64,000 bases of DNA, from assembly GCA_020744225.1 (NCBI GenBank), contig JAGMWG010000016.1:930001-994000 (forward strand). Direction: 5' to 3'. A model generated the notes under the pieces. The model was not told the origin of the DNA and searched no databases. It saw only the letters and a program-made list of their open reading frames with translations. A program made the position numbers and the translations under genes. Positions within the stretch are counted from its first letter, which is position 1. Every line of letters starts with the position of its first letter. This document shows, piece after piece, positions 33,056 through 44,664 of the stretch. The stretch comes from Paraphoma chrysanthemicola. Lineage: Eukaryota; Ascomycota; Dothideomycetes; Pleosporales; Phaeosphaeriaceae.

Positions 33056-35411
33056 TCACACAATACTCGTCTCCTGCTTAGGCCACCTCTCATCCCACTT
33101 CGCAGGGAGCTGATTGACGTGCACGGATTTCAAAATACCCAACCTTTCGCACGGCTGTGTCTTAGCAGTTCTATCTGGCGAGCTGAGAACCATCAGAGTA
33201 AGCCAACGGTCTGCGGAGAAGTCTATGACAGGCCCTTCGGAGCGATATGTAAAGCCTGTGTTGCGTCGTAGGCGTGCGATGAGAATAGCTAGAAAGTCGA
33301 CTGAGCTGGAGGTTCCTGGGCGGTCCGGCTTTGTGGCCCGATGAAAAGTATGTCCATCGCTTGCTAACGGAGCGTCGGGGCAAAAGGAGCCTGTCAATGC
33401 AATATCACTCTCGTTTTCATCAAAGAAGCAGCGATAAACAACTTTCTTTTGTCCGAGGTCTTCGGTATGATCCGAGATGCTGAGGCGCCCAGGAATCATA
33501 TGTCCAACTACCTTCAAGGGCCCTAAATCTACGTCGAACGAGCGGCTTGCTCCTCCTGGTACGCTACGTTCCTCTATAATCTCATAGACTGGCGCATAGT
33601 CATCTTCGTGGTCGTAGCAGAAGTTAACGGGGCCTTCAATAGATGCCCAACTCCAAGAAGGTGCTCTTCTCATCGCGGGCAGACGTCCAGGATTCGGAGG
33701 AGTCTTCCCGTATAATCCAGAGACCCAGGCTAAGACTAGGAGGTCTGATCTCCAGTGTCCTGAGAAATACTCCTCCTCAATGATAGCTTCGAGTGTCTTG
33801 GCTACTGCCGAGAGCGCGGGAAGGCGGTCCATCTCTTTCGTCAAGCTGAGTTGGGTATATGTTGGGATGATACTCATGCGCCAGTTCTTGAGGATCGCAT
33901 CGCGGAGGTCTGGTCTTCGTTCCAAGGGACTGTTCTTCGCAATGACGTTCAAGCCCTGGAATACCTGTCGAGCACTCCCATTCCGCCAGTCCCAACCGTC
34001 GATAATGAAGACCCTGTATCTCGAGCCGCACTCGCAGTCACAGCAATCCAAGCAATCCCACTCAATTTTCATTCTCGCAGTACGACAGAAGTCGACAGGA
34101 GACCAACTTTTCTTGAAAACACCATGCACGGTAGTCGAGTGGCTGCATAGCACCTGCTGGGCCGATGAGATTAGCGCGACACGAGTCACGAATTCGACCG
34201 GGGACGTCGTGCCGAAGGTGTTTGCTAGGCGCTTGACGGACTGTAAAATTCGCGGTGCCGCTGGGAAAGGTGGGGTGTGAAATTGCAAATGGTTTGCTGA
34301 CATACTTCGTCCTTCGATGAAGGAAGCCGTCGCTGTCTGCGGGAGATGAAGAAGCAGCAATGGCGAGGTCGGCATTTTCGTAAACTTTGTCCATCTTTGC
34401 AGATTCTGTCTTCTAGTCTTCCCTGCTTCAACTTCAGTAAGGTACTTGAACATGCATTATACTTTTTGACTCACGAATCATCCTGCACGATACAGAGTGA
34501 GTCTATCCAGATATATCTGATGGCCAATTCCCTCGAAATTCGTATAGCATCCTGAAATGTCTTGGGAATGGTATTCCATGCGATTCCCACTTTACGCTCT
34601 TAGACGGTGGCTTTCGTAGTTGTGAGGTTCTGGCTGCTTCCCCAGCAGTGGCTTAATGCGATATAGTCTGCAGCCTCAGCATTGGATTCGTATAACTTGA
34701 TGTCAGCATTGGATGTCCCAATATCGACCACACGCCGCGGAAGAGTGGCAGGCGAAGACGCTCGGCAATTCTGATGCACCTCCTCACAAAGATCCAACAT
34801 CTCTTTCACACGATCAATGCACTCTGACGATATGGGGTCCTCGTGAATCTCTCGAAAATTGCCCATCTTGTGTAATGGTGGAGGGAGGCTCTTTTGACCT
34901 GCGAGTGTTGCTACGTCAGCACGTCTCGAGGTCTACAAATGGATGAGAGATAATCCGCACCAAAGCCCAAGTAGATCTCAAATGGTCGCCTCGATCCCCA
35001 GATCTTTTCTTTCATGTAGTCAACACGTAGCTCTCCATTAGGTCCCCGCTTCCACTTTGCCGTAAATTCCGGATCGATGCATTCCCCCAAGGCTACTCCG
35101 AGTCCTGTATACACAGTCGAGCAAACATAACAACTGCCAGCAGCGGCTTCGGTTAGACGAATAATGGGTAGATAATCCACGGGTAGTTGCCAACTTCTTT
35201 TGTCGGGGTAGCAATCGCATAGATCAAAGTGTTGAAGCTCTCGGTCATCGTTTTGGAAGTGGGCGAGTGGCGTATTGGAGGAGATGTGGTCACCCTTCGT
35301 GGGATTTCCCGGTTGGCTATCTGGTAGCCCTGTAGACTCTTCGCGATGTGAGGACACTCACGCTGCCTCAGAAGAGGCAGATGCAGGTACGCTGGACTTA
35401 GTAGAAGCCAT
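33056..35411 (-). pseudogene. HET-domain (heterokaryon incompatibility) gene with three internal stops and a frameshift
   Basis: The conceptual product would be a large HET protein: FDLCDCY..., LPRRVVDIGT, YIALSHCWG (the core HET motif), FQDAIRISRELAIRYIWID with SLCIVQDD, KVYENADLAIAASS, YRAWCFQEKLVSCRLL, EWDCLDCCDC and a C-terminal RRAPSWSWASIEG. The frame is broken four times on the coding strand. TGA is at 35358-35360, after the first 17 codons from the ATG at 35411. TAA is at 34600-34602. TAG is at 34413-34415, where the conserved Trp of EDW is expected. One extra base lies in a run of four A at 34066-34069. At least two introns also exist (near 34880-34920 and 34431-34495). HET proteins trigger cell death on non-self fusion, and this copy looks inactive. 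Confidence 0.75.
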
Positions 35412-36069
35412 CTTCGCCCGCTTACACAGAGCGCCAAAAACTTTCATTGCTTTAGGTAGAACTTTCGAGAAAGCCTGAATGCAATGCGATATGAGATGTA
35501 AAATTGTGAGAGGGGAGGTCACAAAATCGACGAAAATGTGCGTGGCACGGGGTCTCGTGCGGCTGAAACATTCTCAGCTGAGGGGTATGAGCAGCACCCC
35601 CATATGCACGTCGCCATCTTTGTCGCTGTGCTGTAGCATCTTCGGATCCCAAAGAATGTTGATTCGAATAGCCGGCTTCGCCGATGCAACACGCATCATC
35701 CGTTTTTCACGAATTAAATGCTACTCTCGAGCTTTTATTCAGTATGTATTGCTTGTACTGCTCAGCGTAGGAAGAGCCTGACAGTAGGATTCAGCGCGCT
35801 CATCGAATGCTGTTGAGACTGCGCTAGCTTTATATATTGAGAGAGCTGCTTGGTAATATACTCGCGCTACTATGTGCGCATGGTGTTTTCAGCACGTCAC
35901 AATCATCAGACAATCCTTTGTGGCTAGCCAACTATGCCGATCAATTTGTGGACATCATTGACGTTTACTGTACAAAGTGCCCCGCTGAGCGGTCGCATTG
36001 TTGTACAAACATCACGGTCCATCCTGGGAGAGCTGTCTGCAAGTTATATCGAAATGCAACTTTTATTTG
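35412..36069. other. intergenic, 658 b
   Basis: AT-richer, with no gene supported. A Cys-rich frame at 35837-36079 has no ATG and is not called. Confidence 0.4.
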
Positions 36070-36850
36070 TCATGCTTGAATCGCACACCGCGTTTGATGT
36101 GAAATGTGGCCTCCATTGATCAATGCGTTTTGGACATTGTCTGAGCTATCTATCACCTTTTCATGGTTCGTTGAACTCTCGAGGTGGTCAAAGAGGGATA
36201 TCACAAGCGGATCGAGAGCGAAAATAAGCCTATGAGAAAGCGATCCGACTGCACCCGCGATGCAAGCTATGTTACACAATCTGTCCCTTTCAACTGCTGC
36301 AATTTGATTATCAAACTTATCTAGAACAACGCCATGTCGATCCAGGGCCATTATTCTGCCGTGGTCTTCCGCGGCCATCCGCAGCCAGTACTATGCAATA
36401 ACCCCATATGCATCCGCTGCACGACGTCCGCTAGATACAACATCACCAGTCTAGGGTTTGAGAGCTTCATAGACTTGCTCCATCATGAAGAGCTTCAAAT
36501 TCGAGAGCGTCACTAGCACGCGACGAGCCTGGTGGCTAGGCGCGAGCTGCAGCTGCGTGTGCCAGCGCACTGCGACGCACTGCAGCACGCCGCGGTCATG
36601 CAAACGGAACGTGTCCTATGATCTCCATGCGCCCGTAATGCGGCCGCCATTTAACCCCAATCATCAATACGTTGAGCGATTTTCTGGACTTTAAATTCAA
36701 AGCATACGACCAGTTTGTGGTGAAATTTCCGAGGCTCCGGATCACCGTACCTGGGATTGACCGGCTATGAACACTATGCGCGCTTCCACCTGTACACATT
36801 AGGTCCAAAGACGTGGCCTTCATCCGTATATCCGCTGATTTGATGAGCAC
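36070..36850 (-). pseudogene. Eroded gene, unknown family
   Basis: Protein-like sequence on the minus strand spans two frames. The first, 36596-36850, ends in a stop. The second runs from about 36620 down to 36070 (LQCVAVRWHTQLQLAPSHQA ... LFMMEQVYEALKP ... MAAEDHGRIMALDRHGVVLD) and is interrupted by TAG at 36451-36453 and TAG at 36391-36393. Both could be former Trp or Gln codons. The composition looks like a real protein, but no domain is recognised and no complete splice model rescues it. It may be a decayed gene or chance. Confidence 0.35.
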
Positions 36851-37072
36851 TGCTCTAACAGGAAATTTTCCACGAACTATTGTTAGTGTTCCGATTCATG
36901 TCATTTTACATTTTACCGCAATAGTACCTTCTTTTCCACGAATCACCACCTTGAATTATGGTAGCGTTCATCTACAGACAACGATATGAAATAAGAGCAT
37001 GTCGGCCACCTTCAAGCATCGCTAAGCTTTTGCCCAGCCATTGCCCAGCATTTACCGAGCACCCGACCCTGT

Positions 37073-38414
37073 ATGATGTTCCGAACTTCCTTGATTGCGG
37101 CGTCCATTGCTAGCGCAGCCTATGCTGCTATTTGCGAAGTTGCCGGTGGCACCAGTGATGACTCTGCAGCCATCAAAGCTGCCTTGAAGTCTTGCAATAA
37201 CGGCGGCACTGTGGTTCTCGACAAGACCTACACCATTGGTTCTTTGTTACAGACAACCGACCTCTCAAACATTGCGATAGAACTCACTGGCACTATCAAT
37301 CTCTCGGCGAACATCAACTATTGGAGCCAAAATGGGTTTCAACTCAATTACCAGAATGCGTACACTGCCTGGACGATTGGTGGCAGCAACATCCATATTT
37401 ATGGCGGAGGTACATACTCTGGCAGCGGCGATACATGGTACAAGGTGAGTCATTTTTGTGAGGGGAGATTCAAGGAATTGAGTACTGATCATAGCTTATC
37501 AGGCAGGCAGAACAGGGCCAATTCCATGGGTTATCTATAATGCGCAGCACGTCCGAGTCGAGAACATCAAGCAAGTTCAAAGTCCATTCTGGCACAACTT
37601 GGTGTACGGGTCCAGCGATGTCACCTTCAACAACATAGACTTGCATTCAATTCAGTCAGATGGCTCCCAAGCGCAGAATACCGACGGTTGGGATATATAC
37701 CGTAGCGACTCTGTCAGCATCACCAACAGCCACATTGTCAATGGAGACGACTGCGTTAGCTTCAAGCCCAACACGACCAACGCTTTGGTCCAGAATCTAT
37801 ATTGCCAAGGATCCCACGGCATCTCTGTTGGCTCTCTGGGCCAGTATGCAGGCGTCACAGACGTTGTAGCAAACGTTCTTGTCAAGAACGTGACCATGGT
37901 GAACGCAGAGAACGGAGCTCGCATCAAGGCCTTCGGCGGAAGTGCCAGCGCCACGTCTACCAAAGGTGGTGGGTCAGGTTATGTTAAGAACATCACCTTC
38001 CAAGACTTCACGGTGCAGAACGTCGATCTCCCGGTTGTGATCGATCAGTGCTATGAGACGTCAGCTACTACTTGCGCCAGCTACCCCTCGAAGGTCACTA
38101 TTAGTGATGTTCACTACATCAATGTCACAGGCACAGGAGGCAAGAGCAAAGAAGTTGTCACACTCGTCTGTAGCGACATCTGCCAAAACATCACTGCCAA
38201 GGGTACACATCTCATCGGAACAAGTGGTAGCTCGGAGTACTTCTGTACGAACATTGCCAGCACCGCAAGTCTGGACTTCCCTTGCACTGCGACGGGAGCC
38301 ACAGTATCAGGTGCACCAACAACAACGAAAGCAGCAAAGACGAAGACAGCTAAGTCGAGCACACTGAAGACCACGAGCACGAAAAAGGCATCCAACGCCA
38401 GAGTTACTGCTTGA
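37073..38414 (+). CDS. Secreted GH28 pectinase (exo-polygalacturonase-like)
   Basis: Exons are 37073-37444 and 37503-38414, giving 427 residues. A signal peptide is followed directly by the right-handed beta-helix. Active-site motifs of glycoside hydrolase family 28 are present: NTDGWD (N183, with the Asp three residues on), GDDC (D206-D207), GSHGISVGSLG (H229) and ARIKAFGG (R264-K266). The SHGISVGSLGQY form is common in exo-acting or xylogalacturonan/rhamnogalacturonan subgroups rather than classic endo-polygalacturonases, so the exact substrate is inferred. Unusually, the C-terminal 40 residues form a Thr/Ser/Lys-rich tail (KAAKTKTAKSSTLKTTSTKK), possibly O-glycosylated or wall-binding. It cleaves plant pectin outside the cell. 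Confidence 0.92.
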
Positions 38415-38912
38415 GGCGAGAGAAGATCCGGTACGGCCCGATGACTCTCCGCGAACCAATAGTAGCATCCATGTATATAAACCTTCCGGCTTCTTGGGAC
38501 ATTCTAAATGATTACAATCAACTATGCCGTCAGGTCCAAGAGTGTTTATGACACGGCTTTGCCATCGTACCTAGTTCCATCCAAAGTTTTAGCGATCGTG
38601 GGTAAAGGTACCATAACTTACACGATCAAGCTTATCATGAGTCCACCCAGCCACAACACATTCTTCCATCATGCTATCAGCTTCTTCTTCATATCACTAC
38701 ATCTGAGCAGAGATTCGTACTTATTAATCAATTAGGACACGCTTATCAAATGTAGCCATTTCCTAACTAGTAACACGGAATAGACCCCAGTACTTGGACA
38801 AGCTGGCATGATCCCGGTGAAAAATCAGTCGCCCAGAATCCACCGATCTTAAGGATGAGGTAAATAAGTACACTCTCATCAATACAACTAGCAATAATAG
38901 CGCATCTTGACC
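38415..38912. other. intergenic, 498 b
   Basis: Convergent gap between the pectinase gene and the HET gene. Nothing recognised. Confidence 0.45.
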
Positions 38913-40424
38913 TCAGTGAGCGTCAGTTGCAACAGTGCGGATGTCAATTGCTGGAGTACTTTCCCCTCGCATATATACGACCGCCGAAATCGGGCCCGAA
39001 CCAGTAATGCGACCAATTTCTTTGTTTTCTGTAGTGTGCTCAACATCTATTTCGTCCAGATGATCCTTATAGTAGCTGTAAAACTCTTCCCGCAGGGACA
39101 ACCACCGCTGTTCGTCAACTAAAGCAACGAACCAATGGTTGCTTCTGAAGCAGAAGACGATAGTGAAGGAAAAGAAAGAACCGAGTTGAAACATCATGAA
39201 GCCAAGGAAAGCACCGGTATGGCCTGCATGCAAGACTTGAGCCCGGGGATTGAAAGAACCGTACGGCTCAACCGCTACGATGCGGACTTCTCTGGGACAT
39301 GAAATTTTGATGACCGTAGCTGCTATCGTAGCTGACTGAGACTGTGTGAGAGTCCTCACGACGGTAAAGACTCTATATTGTTTTGAAGTTTCGATCTTTG
39401 CGAACTCTTGTGGCCGAGCCCGTGCGAACAAGTTCACGCCCACCCTTCTGAGGTATATTCCAGCAGATTTGAGGTCCCAACCGCCTTTTGGTCCCAACGA
39501 GTGCTTCAAGGGTAGGATTGCGCGTCCCGTGTCATTCTCCCAAGCCAGTCTAACCTTCAGCCGTATGCCGCGGTTCGTGAGTTGATAATCCCGTTGAGTG
39601 AATCTCGATTCAGCGATGACTTGTTGCATCTCGCGGAAGCAATCTGGGGAAGGTGCAAGTAGCCCTGTGTACTCTTGACTTGTTTGTGGGTCGTTCCATA
39701 AGAAGAGAGACATATCATCGCTTTGGCTGAGAATGTGTTCTTGAAGCCGGATGAAAGCCTTTCGTCCTTCGCCGTAAAGCATTGGCATATTGATGTCAAA
39801 TATTCCGAGGAGACTGTATGCACGATCTTCCGCCCGAGTGGTCTCGCGCATGGATGCCCACGAAAACCGTTGCGCTATGGGAATATCGCTCAACTCATAC
39901 GTGTGGTTCAGGACATACGTTGGGATCCCAGTGATCGTTGATATTTCAGCAGCCTTGCTCTCTCGTGTGCCTAGAAGTCCCCACTCGCAGTCGAAGAATA
40001 CAACATCTTTCGGGGCAATGAGTTCTTGCAAGGTCCATCCACGTGTGAACCATCTTGAGCCTCTGAACGGTAACTGAGTATCCGCCACGTCAGACAGGTA
40101 CGCTAGACAGACCGACGCATCTTGGTACCATCTGAACATTGAATTGATGGATTCACTGAGCTCTGCACTGCTACTTTTATTGATGCAGCATGTATCGATC
40201 CAGGCGTAAGGCATGTTGTACTTGGTACGAGCGATCTCGCAGGTCCTGACAACTTTTGCGTAGCCGGGCTTTGCCTGCGTCATTCCAGAACGTTCAGGCG
40301 CAACCATCTCTTCATAGGTGACCTCGTCACTGCTGCAGCCCCATGTGTGCGATAAGATGGCGTAACGCTGGCTCGAGTTTGAGAACTCCCGCAACAGGAG
40401 GGTCGTAGTATCTATGAGAAACAT
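38913..40424 (-). CDS. HET-domain protein (HET-E-1-like N-terminal domain)
   Basis: This single exon encodes 503 residues. I start at 40424 because MFLIDTTTLLLREF is the usual beginning of this class; no ATG extends the frame. The HET domain covers about residues 20-250 and has RYAILSHTWG, YAWIDTCCINKSSSAELSES, INSMFRWYQDASVCLAYLSD, SRWFTRGWTLQELIAP and RAYSLLGIFDINMPMLYGEG, all typical of the vegetative incompatibility group. No NACHT or WD repeats follow. A hydrophobic segment (FLGFMMFQLGSFFSFTIVF) near residue 415 could be membrane-associated. Unlike the pseudogene at 33-35 kb, this frame is intact. It probably acts in non-self recognition or programmed cell death in the cytosol; the partner is unknown. 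Confidence 0.9.
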   Translation of the reverse strand: MFLIDTTTLLLREFSNSSQRYAILSHTWGCSSDEVTYEEMVAPERSGMTQAKPGYAKVVRTCEIARTKYNMPYAWIDTCCINKSSSAELSESINSMFRWYQDASVCLAYLSDVADTQLPFRGSRWFTRGWTLQELIAPKDVVFFDCEWGLLGTRESKAAEISTITGIPTYVLNHTYELSDIPIAQRFSWASMRETTRAEDRAYSLLGIFDINMPMLYGEGRKAFIRLQEHILSQSDDMSLFLWNDPQTSQEYTGLLAPSPDCFREMQQVIAESRFTQRDYQLTNRGIRLKVRLAWENDTGRAILPLKHSLGPKGGWDLKSAGIYLRRVGVNLFARARPQEFAKIETSKQYRVFTVVRTLTQSQSATIAATVIKISCPREVRIVAVEPYGSFNPRAQVLHAGHTGAFLGFMMFQLGSFFSFTIVFCFRSNHWFVALVDEQRWLSLREEFYSYYKDHLDEIDVEHTTENKEIGRITGSGPISAVVYMRGESTPAIDIRTVATDAH

Positions 40425-41157
40425 TGTTGATTCTTGACGGGGTGATATTGGTAGTGGTGGTGAGGAGCTGCTCAGCTGAGACCCCGCTTTCAGCGTCGAA
40501 GTCAAGTGGGTTACAAGTTCGGCACCTTCGCTTATGCATGCCAATGATAACCCATAAGCTGCGCGTTATTCTTTGGTCCTTTATAGCCTGTCAAGAGCTT
40601 ATGCGCTACATTGGCATCTTACATGGCCATGATTCAGTGATAGCTGAAGCTATTGAAGCCGCAGCATGACACCCTTTTTCAACACACCAGAAAAGCCTCA
40701 CCATGCCTTAACACACAACTCCGTAAAGCCCGAAGAGCGCACATCATCCATCTCTTCCCCGCTACCTACGTAGCGGATAGATTACTCCCAGAGAACTGGC
40801 ACCACATATTTCGAATCATTTGAGCCATTACGGTCATTGTTTCCATGAGCGCATCGGTCGAAAGTTCGAAGCCAAAGGATACACCACTTCGCACATCTTC
40901 CTACAGACACGCTTCGCTTAAAGTCGCCATAATAGGACGATCCTTGATGGCTGTAGGTCAACACTGTGATGTAAGTAATGCAAAGCGGCGAAGCGTCTTC
41001 GGTTGAAGGCGCGAGATGGTATGAAAGTCCTTAGGTTCTGACAGGCTAACCACCTCAGCTAAGCGCAATATAGACACGCACATGATAATTGTAAGCGCTT
41101 TCAATGGAATCCTACTACATTTAGATCATGTGCCATGCAACGAACATACACCTTACT
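40425..41157. other. intergenic, 733 b
   Basis: Promoter of the HET gene on the left and 3' end of the AAA gene on the right. No supported gene. Confidence 0.45.
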
Positions 41158-43430
41158 CTAAAGTCCGCTGGAGATAGAATCTACGAGATTCTCTTCTCCA
41201 TTCATCATCCCCAAGGCCTTGTTTCGGAGGCTCAAAACAACATTGAGATGTTGAGCGTTAAGTGACTCCTTCTTCTTCGTGGCCAAGATACGGGCTGTCT
41301 TGATGGCGCTCTTGATCTGTCTACCATTGAATTCCCACTTTGCCAGCTTATCGAGGTCTGCCTCATCGACATCAACAGCATTCGCATCGAATGTGGCTAG
41401 GAAGTTCCTCCAAACTTGCTTCCGGTCGGCCTCGGTGAGCTGGTTATACGAGAGCGTGATGTCAACGCGAGACTCGAACGCGGTGTCGATGCTGCGCATG
41501 CGATTGGTCGTCAAGATCATGATGCCGCTGTAATACTCCAACAGGCGAAGGAACACCGACACAAGCTCATTACGCTGCAGGTTGTTTGTAGACCGTGCTT
41601 CCATGAAGACATCCGCCTCGTCGAGCAGGAGAACAGCACCGAACTGAGCGCAAAGCTTCAGGGCTAAGTCCAGGTTCTGTTCCACTGTTCGCGCTTCGAT
41701 GCCAAGATCGCCAGCTCCAAGCTTGTAGAGAGGCCGATGGAGGTACTCAGCGATACTTTCGGCAGTAAGCGTCTTACCTACTCCTGGAGGGCCGCAGAGC
41801 AACATAATCATGCCTTGGCCTTTGCCGCCTATAAAGTCGTCGAAAGATTTGCCTCCGTTGAACTGATCGCGGTCAACTAACGCGACCAACAAGTCCTTCT
41901 CATCCTGGGCCAGTACAAGACTATCGAACGCATGCTGAGACCACTCAATTTCATGGAGCTTGGTCAAGTCGAGCTCTTCCCATTTCTTCTTCTTAATGTT
42001 GAAGCACTTGACTTCTGACTGTGTTAGAAGACACTGCTCATCGGTCAAGGGCGACATGTCCATTTCCACGGTGATGAAGCCGCCGGAAGATGAGTATCGA
42101 TTCATCGACTGCGCCCAGGTCAAACGGCCAATCTCAGCAAGACTGGCGTAATTAGGGAATTGGCCCTGCTTGTGTTTGTAGTACGCTCTGGCATCGACGA
42201 CCATGCGCTCGTTTCGGCGCTCGTCATGTTCGTCGGTGAAAGCCATGAAGAACTGGCCGCGAAGCCTCTCGTAGACGCGACCTCGCTCGATGAGCTCCTT
42301 TCGAATCTTCGCCTCGTCTGGAAGTCCTTCGAGCGGGGAAACCTCAAGGGCACTTAAAGCACGAAGGCCATCATATTTCGGGACCTTCCCAGCATGTGGA
42401 TATAAGCCGCACCTTCGACCATCCCATTCAACTTTATCCACAGTGACCATGTAAACAAGGCTCGAGAGGAATGTCAATTGACATCCCCTGACAATACCTG
42501 CGCCTTTCGTTGCATGCTCATATGCAATGGTGCCAGGAATATAGATCAGCGGAAGATCGTCGAATGCAACGTGCCCAGTCGTCTCGACCTCGCGAATGGT
42601 GTCAAACGATTTCTGAAGAAGCGGCTCGAGGACCTTTCGAAGCAATTGAAGATGGGCATAGGTATCGGACGCTTCATCTACTTTGCCCATGTAGCTAGTG
42701 AGATCATTCCAACGATGTATAAAGCCCAAAAAAGGTGGACGAAACACTCGGAGATCGTGTTGGGTTCTAAGGTATGACCGGTGGCGTCAGTGTACGGATC
42801 TCAATTGATGCTATATTATGGGGCTTGCGTACTGTCCAGGATAGCCTTCAAGGACATGCTCCAGCACCGCGTGGAGCAAAGTGCTATTTACCCGAACATG
42901 GTCTACCACCCATTCGTCGTTCTCTTCGTCGAGGCGATAAAAGATGTTGACCGCGTAGGCTTCTCGCGCCTTTTTAGTCTTGCCTTTCTCGTCAATGTCG
43001 AAGCTTTTCGGCTTTTCCTCAACCCAACAGAAGATGTGGGGGTTGTCTTGACGCCGTACTCGATACACTGAATTGCTGTCGCATCGGCTTCCTTTCTCGA
43101 CAGCCTGGACGAGATCATCACTGTCCTCGGTGTCTGGTGTCAGATCGATATTGTAGCTTCCCGGAACTGGCGGACGATTGACAACGTGCATCTGCGCTTG
43201 GATGTCAACTAAAAGAAACTATTGGCTGACACGAGGGTTCGTACGCCAGACCGTGATTCTCTTCGGCGCCGCGGCGCGGTCCGACGGGTGGCGCATCTAC
43301 TTACTTGGCTATGTGCGGGCACAAGACCACCACCACCAAACACCATTCCGTCATATGGAACTGGCGGCGGGGGACAAAAGTCTTGGGGATAGCCAGGTGG
43401 CGGCGGCATAGGTGGTGGAGGATCGCACAT
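41158..43430 (-). CDS. AAA+ ATPase, fungal type with N-terminal DUF7025-like region
   Basis: Minus-strand exons are 43305-43430, 42833-43191 and 41158-42766, giving 697 residues. Introns are 113 and 66 bases. The N-terminus is Pro-rich (PPPPMPPPPGYP). The middle reads LEGYPGQTQHDLRVFRPPF..FIHRW, a hallmark of fungal AAA proteins with this N-domain. The AAA module has Walker A GPPGVGKT, Walker B AVLLLDEADVF, sensor 1 ILTTNR, and the Arg-finger region FESRVDITLSY. This group is common and expanded in filamentous fungi. Its substrates are unknown, and relatives are described only as AAA family ATPases. It is cytosolic, with no targeting signal. Confidence 0.88.
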
Positions 43431-44123
43431 ATTGATGTAAGGCTAAGCCTAAGTATCTATACAGCTTAGGAGAATATTGGAGCAATGGGCCGAACGATTC
43501 GTGGCGCCAACGAGGACGTATGGTCTGATTTATACAAATTGCAATGATGCGGCACGGGCAAGGTAGAGATCAGGCAGCAGTTTCTTACAAGGCTGCGCCA
43601 ATCGTGGTTCCAGGTGCGGGTGTACTGCATCAGGACCGGTCAAGCGACCATGCTGTCCACTTAGGACAGGCTGCTTGGACTGTACACATCGATTGACATC
43701 ATGGAGCTTGCGAGAGGTGCGTGCAGCCATAGAAGTCGCGTCATGCATGCGCTGCGATGGTTGCGATAAGAACGATTTCAGGGGTTCTTTCGGCCTGTTT
43801 GATACGAGGCAATTCGTTCATAGCGATGATGAAGCGGTAGCTAAATCGTTAGTACTGGCAGATGCTGACATGATAACTATTGACACCTCAACACTGCGGC
43901 AAGAGCAGAAGGTGGACTAAGAGACGAACATGCGGACATCTAAAATGTGGTCGCGATGCTGCGTGCACAGGCACGCCGGAAAACTCGAGCAATTGACGGC
44001 CGACTTTGCAATTTCACAGCGCAGCGACGTCGTCAACGTGAACGACACTTGAGAGCGGCACGCTAGAAACAGGTGCGGGGATCTGCGGATCCCGCACGGA
44101 TCACACGCTAAGTTAGAAGGCCA
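43431..44123. other. intergenic, 693 b
   Basis: Promoter of the AAA gene at the left. Short frames only, no gene supported. Confidence 0.45.
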
Positions 44124-44664
44124 TTACTTATCATCAGCCTTGTATACCTCCACCTCGTCCGCTTCGATTTTGGAACCTCGCCTTCCAATGACAGCCCATC
44201 TGCCATCGGTACGGACATTGCCGTCAATTGTCATCTCAATTATGCCTGGTTATCATTCACGGTGTTGCTCAGCTTCACGCGCACAGTTGTCGCGCCTTGG
44301 ACTAGGACCTGAAGCGTGGAACATCACGGCACCTATCTGTGACATACCAGATGATTCTGAGAACGCAGCGAACTTTATACAAGACGCGCTCGCAAAATGA
44401 GTAACTCACGAGGTGAACGACGTCTCTCGAAGCAGATGATTGCTTTGCATCCGCGCAGCGTCACTTTCCTCCCATAATCTCTGACTACTGTCACAGTTGA
44501 GCTGGGCTCATACACAGAGCGCAGAAGATGATCGTGACGTTAGTTGACGAGTCAGTTTCGTATCCTATATCTTTCCACTCACCTTATCGCCAGTGCATTT
44601 CGAGGCCTAGAATAGATCCGTCGATGTGTTTGTCTTGAGCAACCACCACCTTTCTGATATTCAT
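44124..44664 (-). pseudogene. Eroded small gene, unknown family
   Basis: The minus strand contains blocks that read as protein. MNIRKVVVAQDKHIDGSILG begins at 44664. After a GTGAGT..CTAAC intron comes SSTVTVVRDYGRKVTLRGC. After a second GTGAGT..CTCAG intron comes QIGAVMFHASGPSPRRDNCA, and finally IIEMTIDGNVRTDGRWAVIG with a stop at 44124-44126. The last block is in the same frame but is preceded by two adjacent stops, TGA at 44253-44255 and TAA at 44250-44252. The natural reading of that spot would be Trp-Gln. It looks like a recently inactivated gene; a missed intron is less likely because the gap is only about 15-26 bases. Confidence 0.4.

Noticed and set aside
35837..36079. Effector-like small Cys-rich frame with a CC doublet and hydrophobic start
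   Set aside because: The frame has no ATG (it opens at TTG after a stop) and no splice donor giving a start was found.
40425..40544. 40-residue extension of the intact HET protein
   Set aside because: The extension begins at TTG, not ATG, and the family starts at the MFLIDTTT position.
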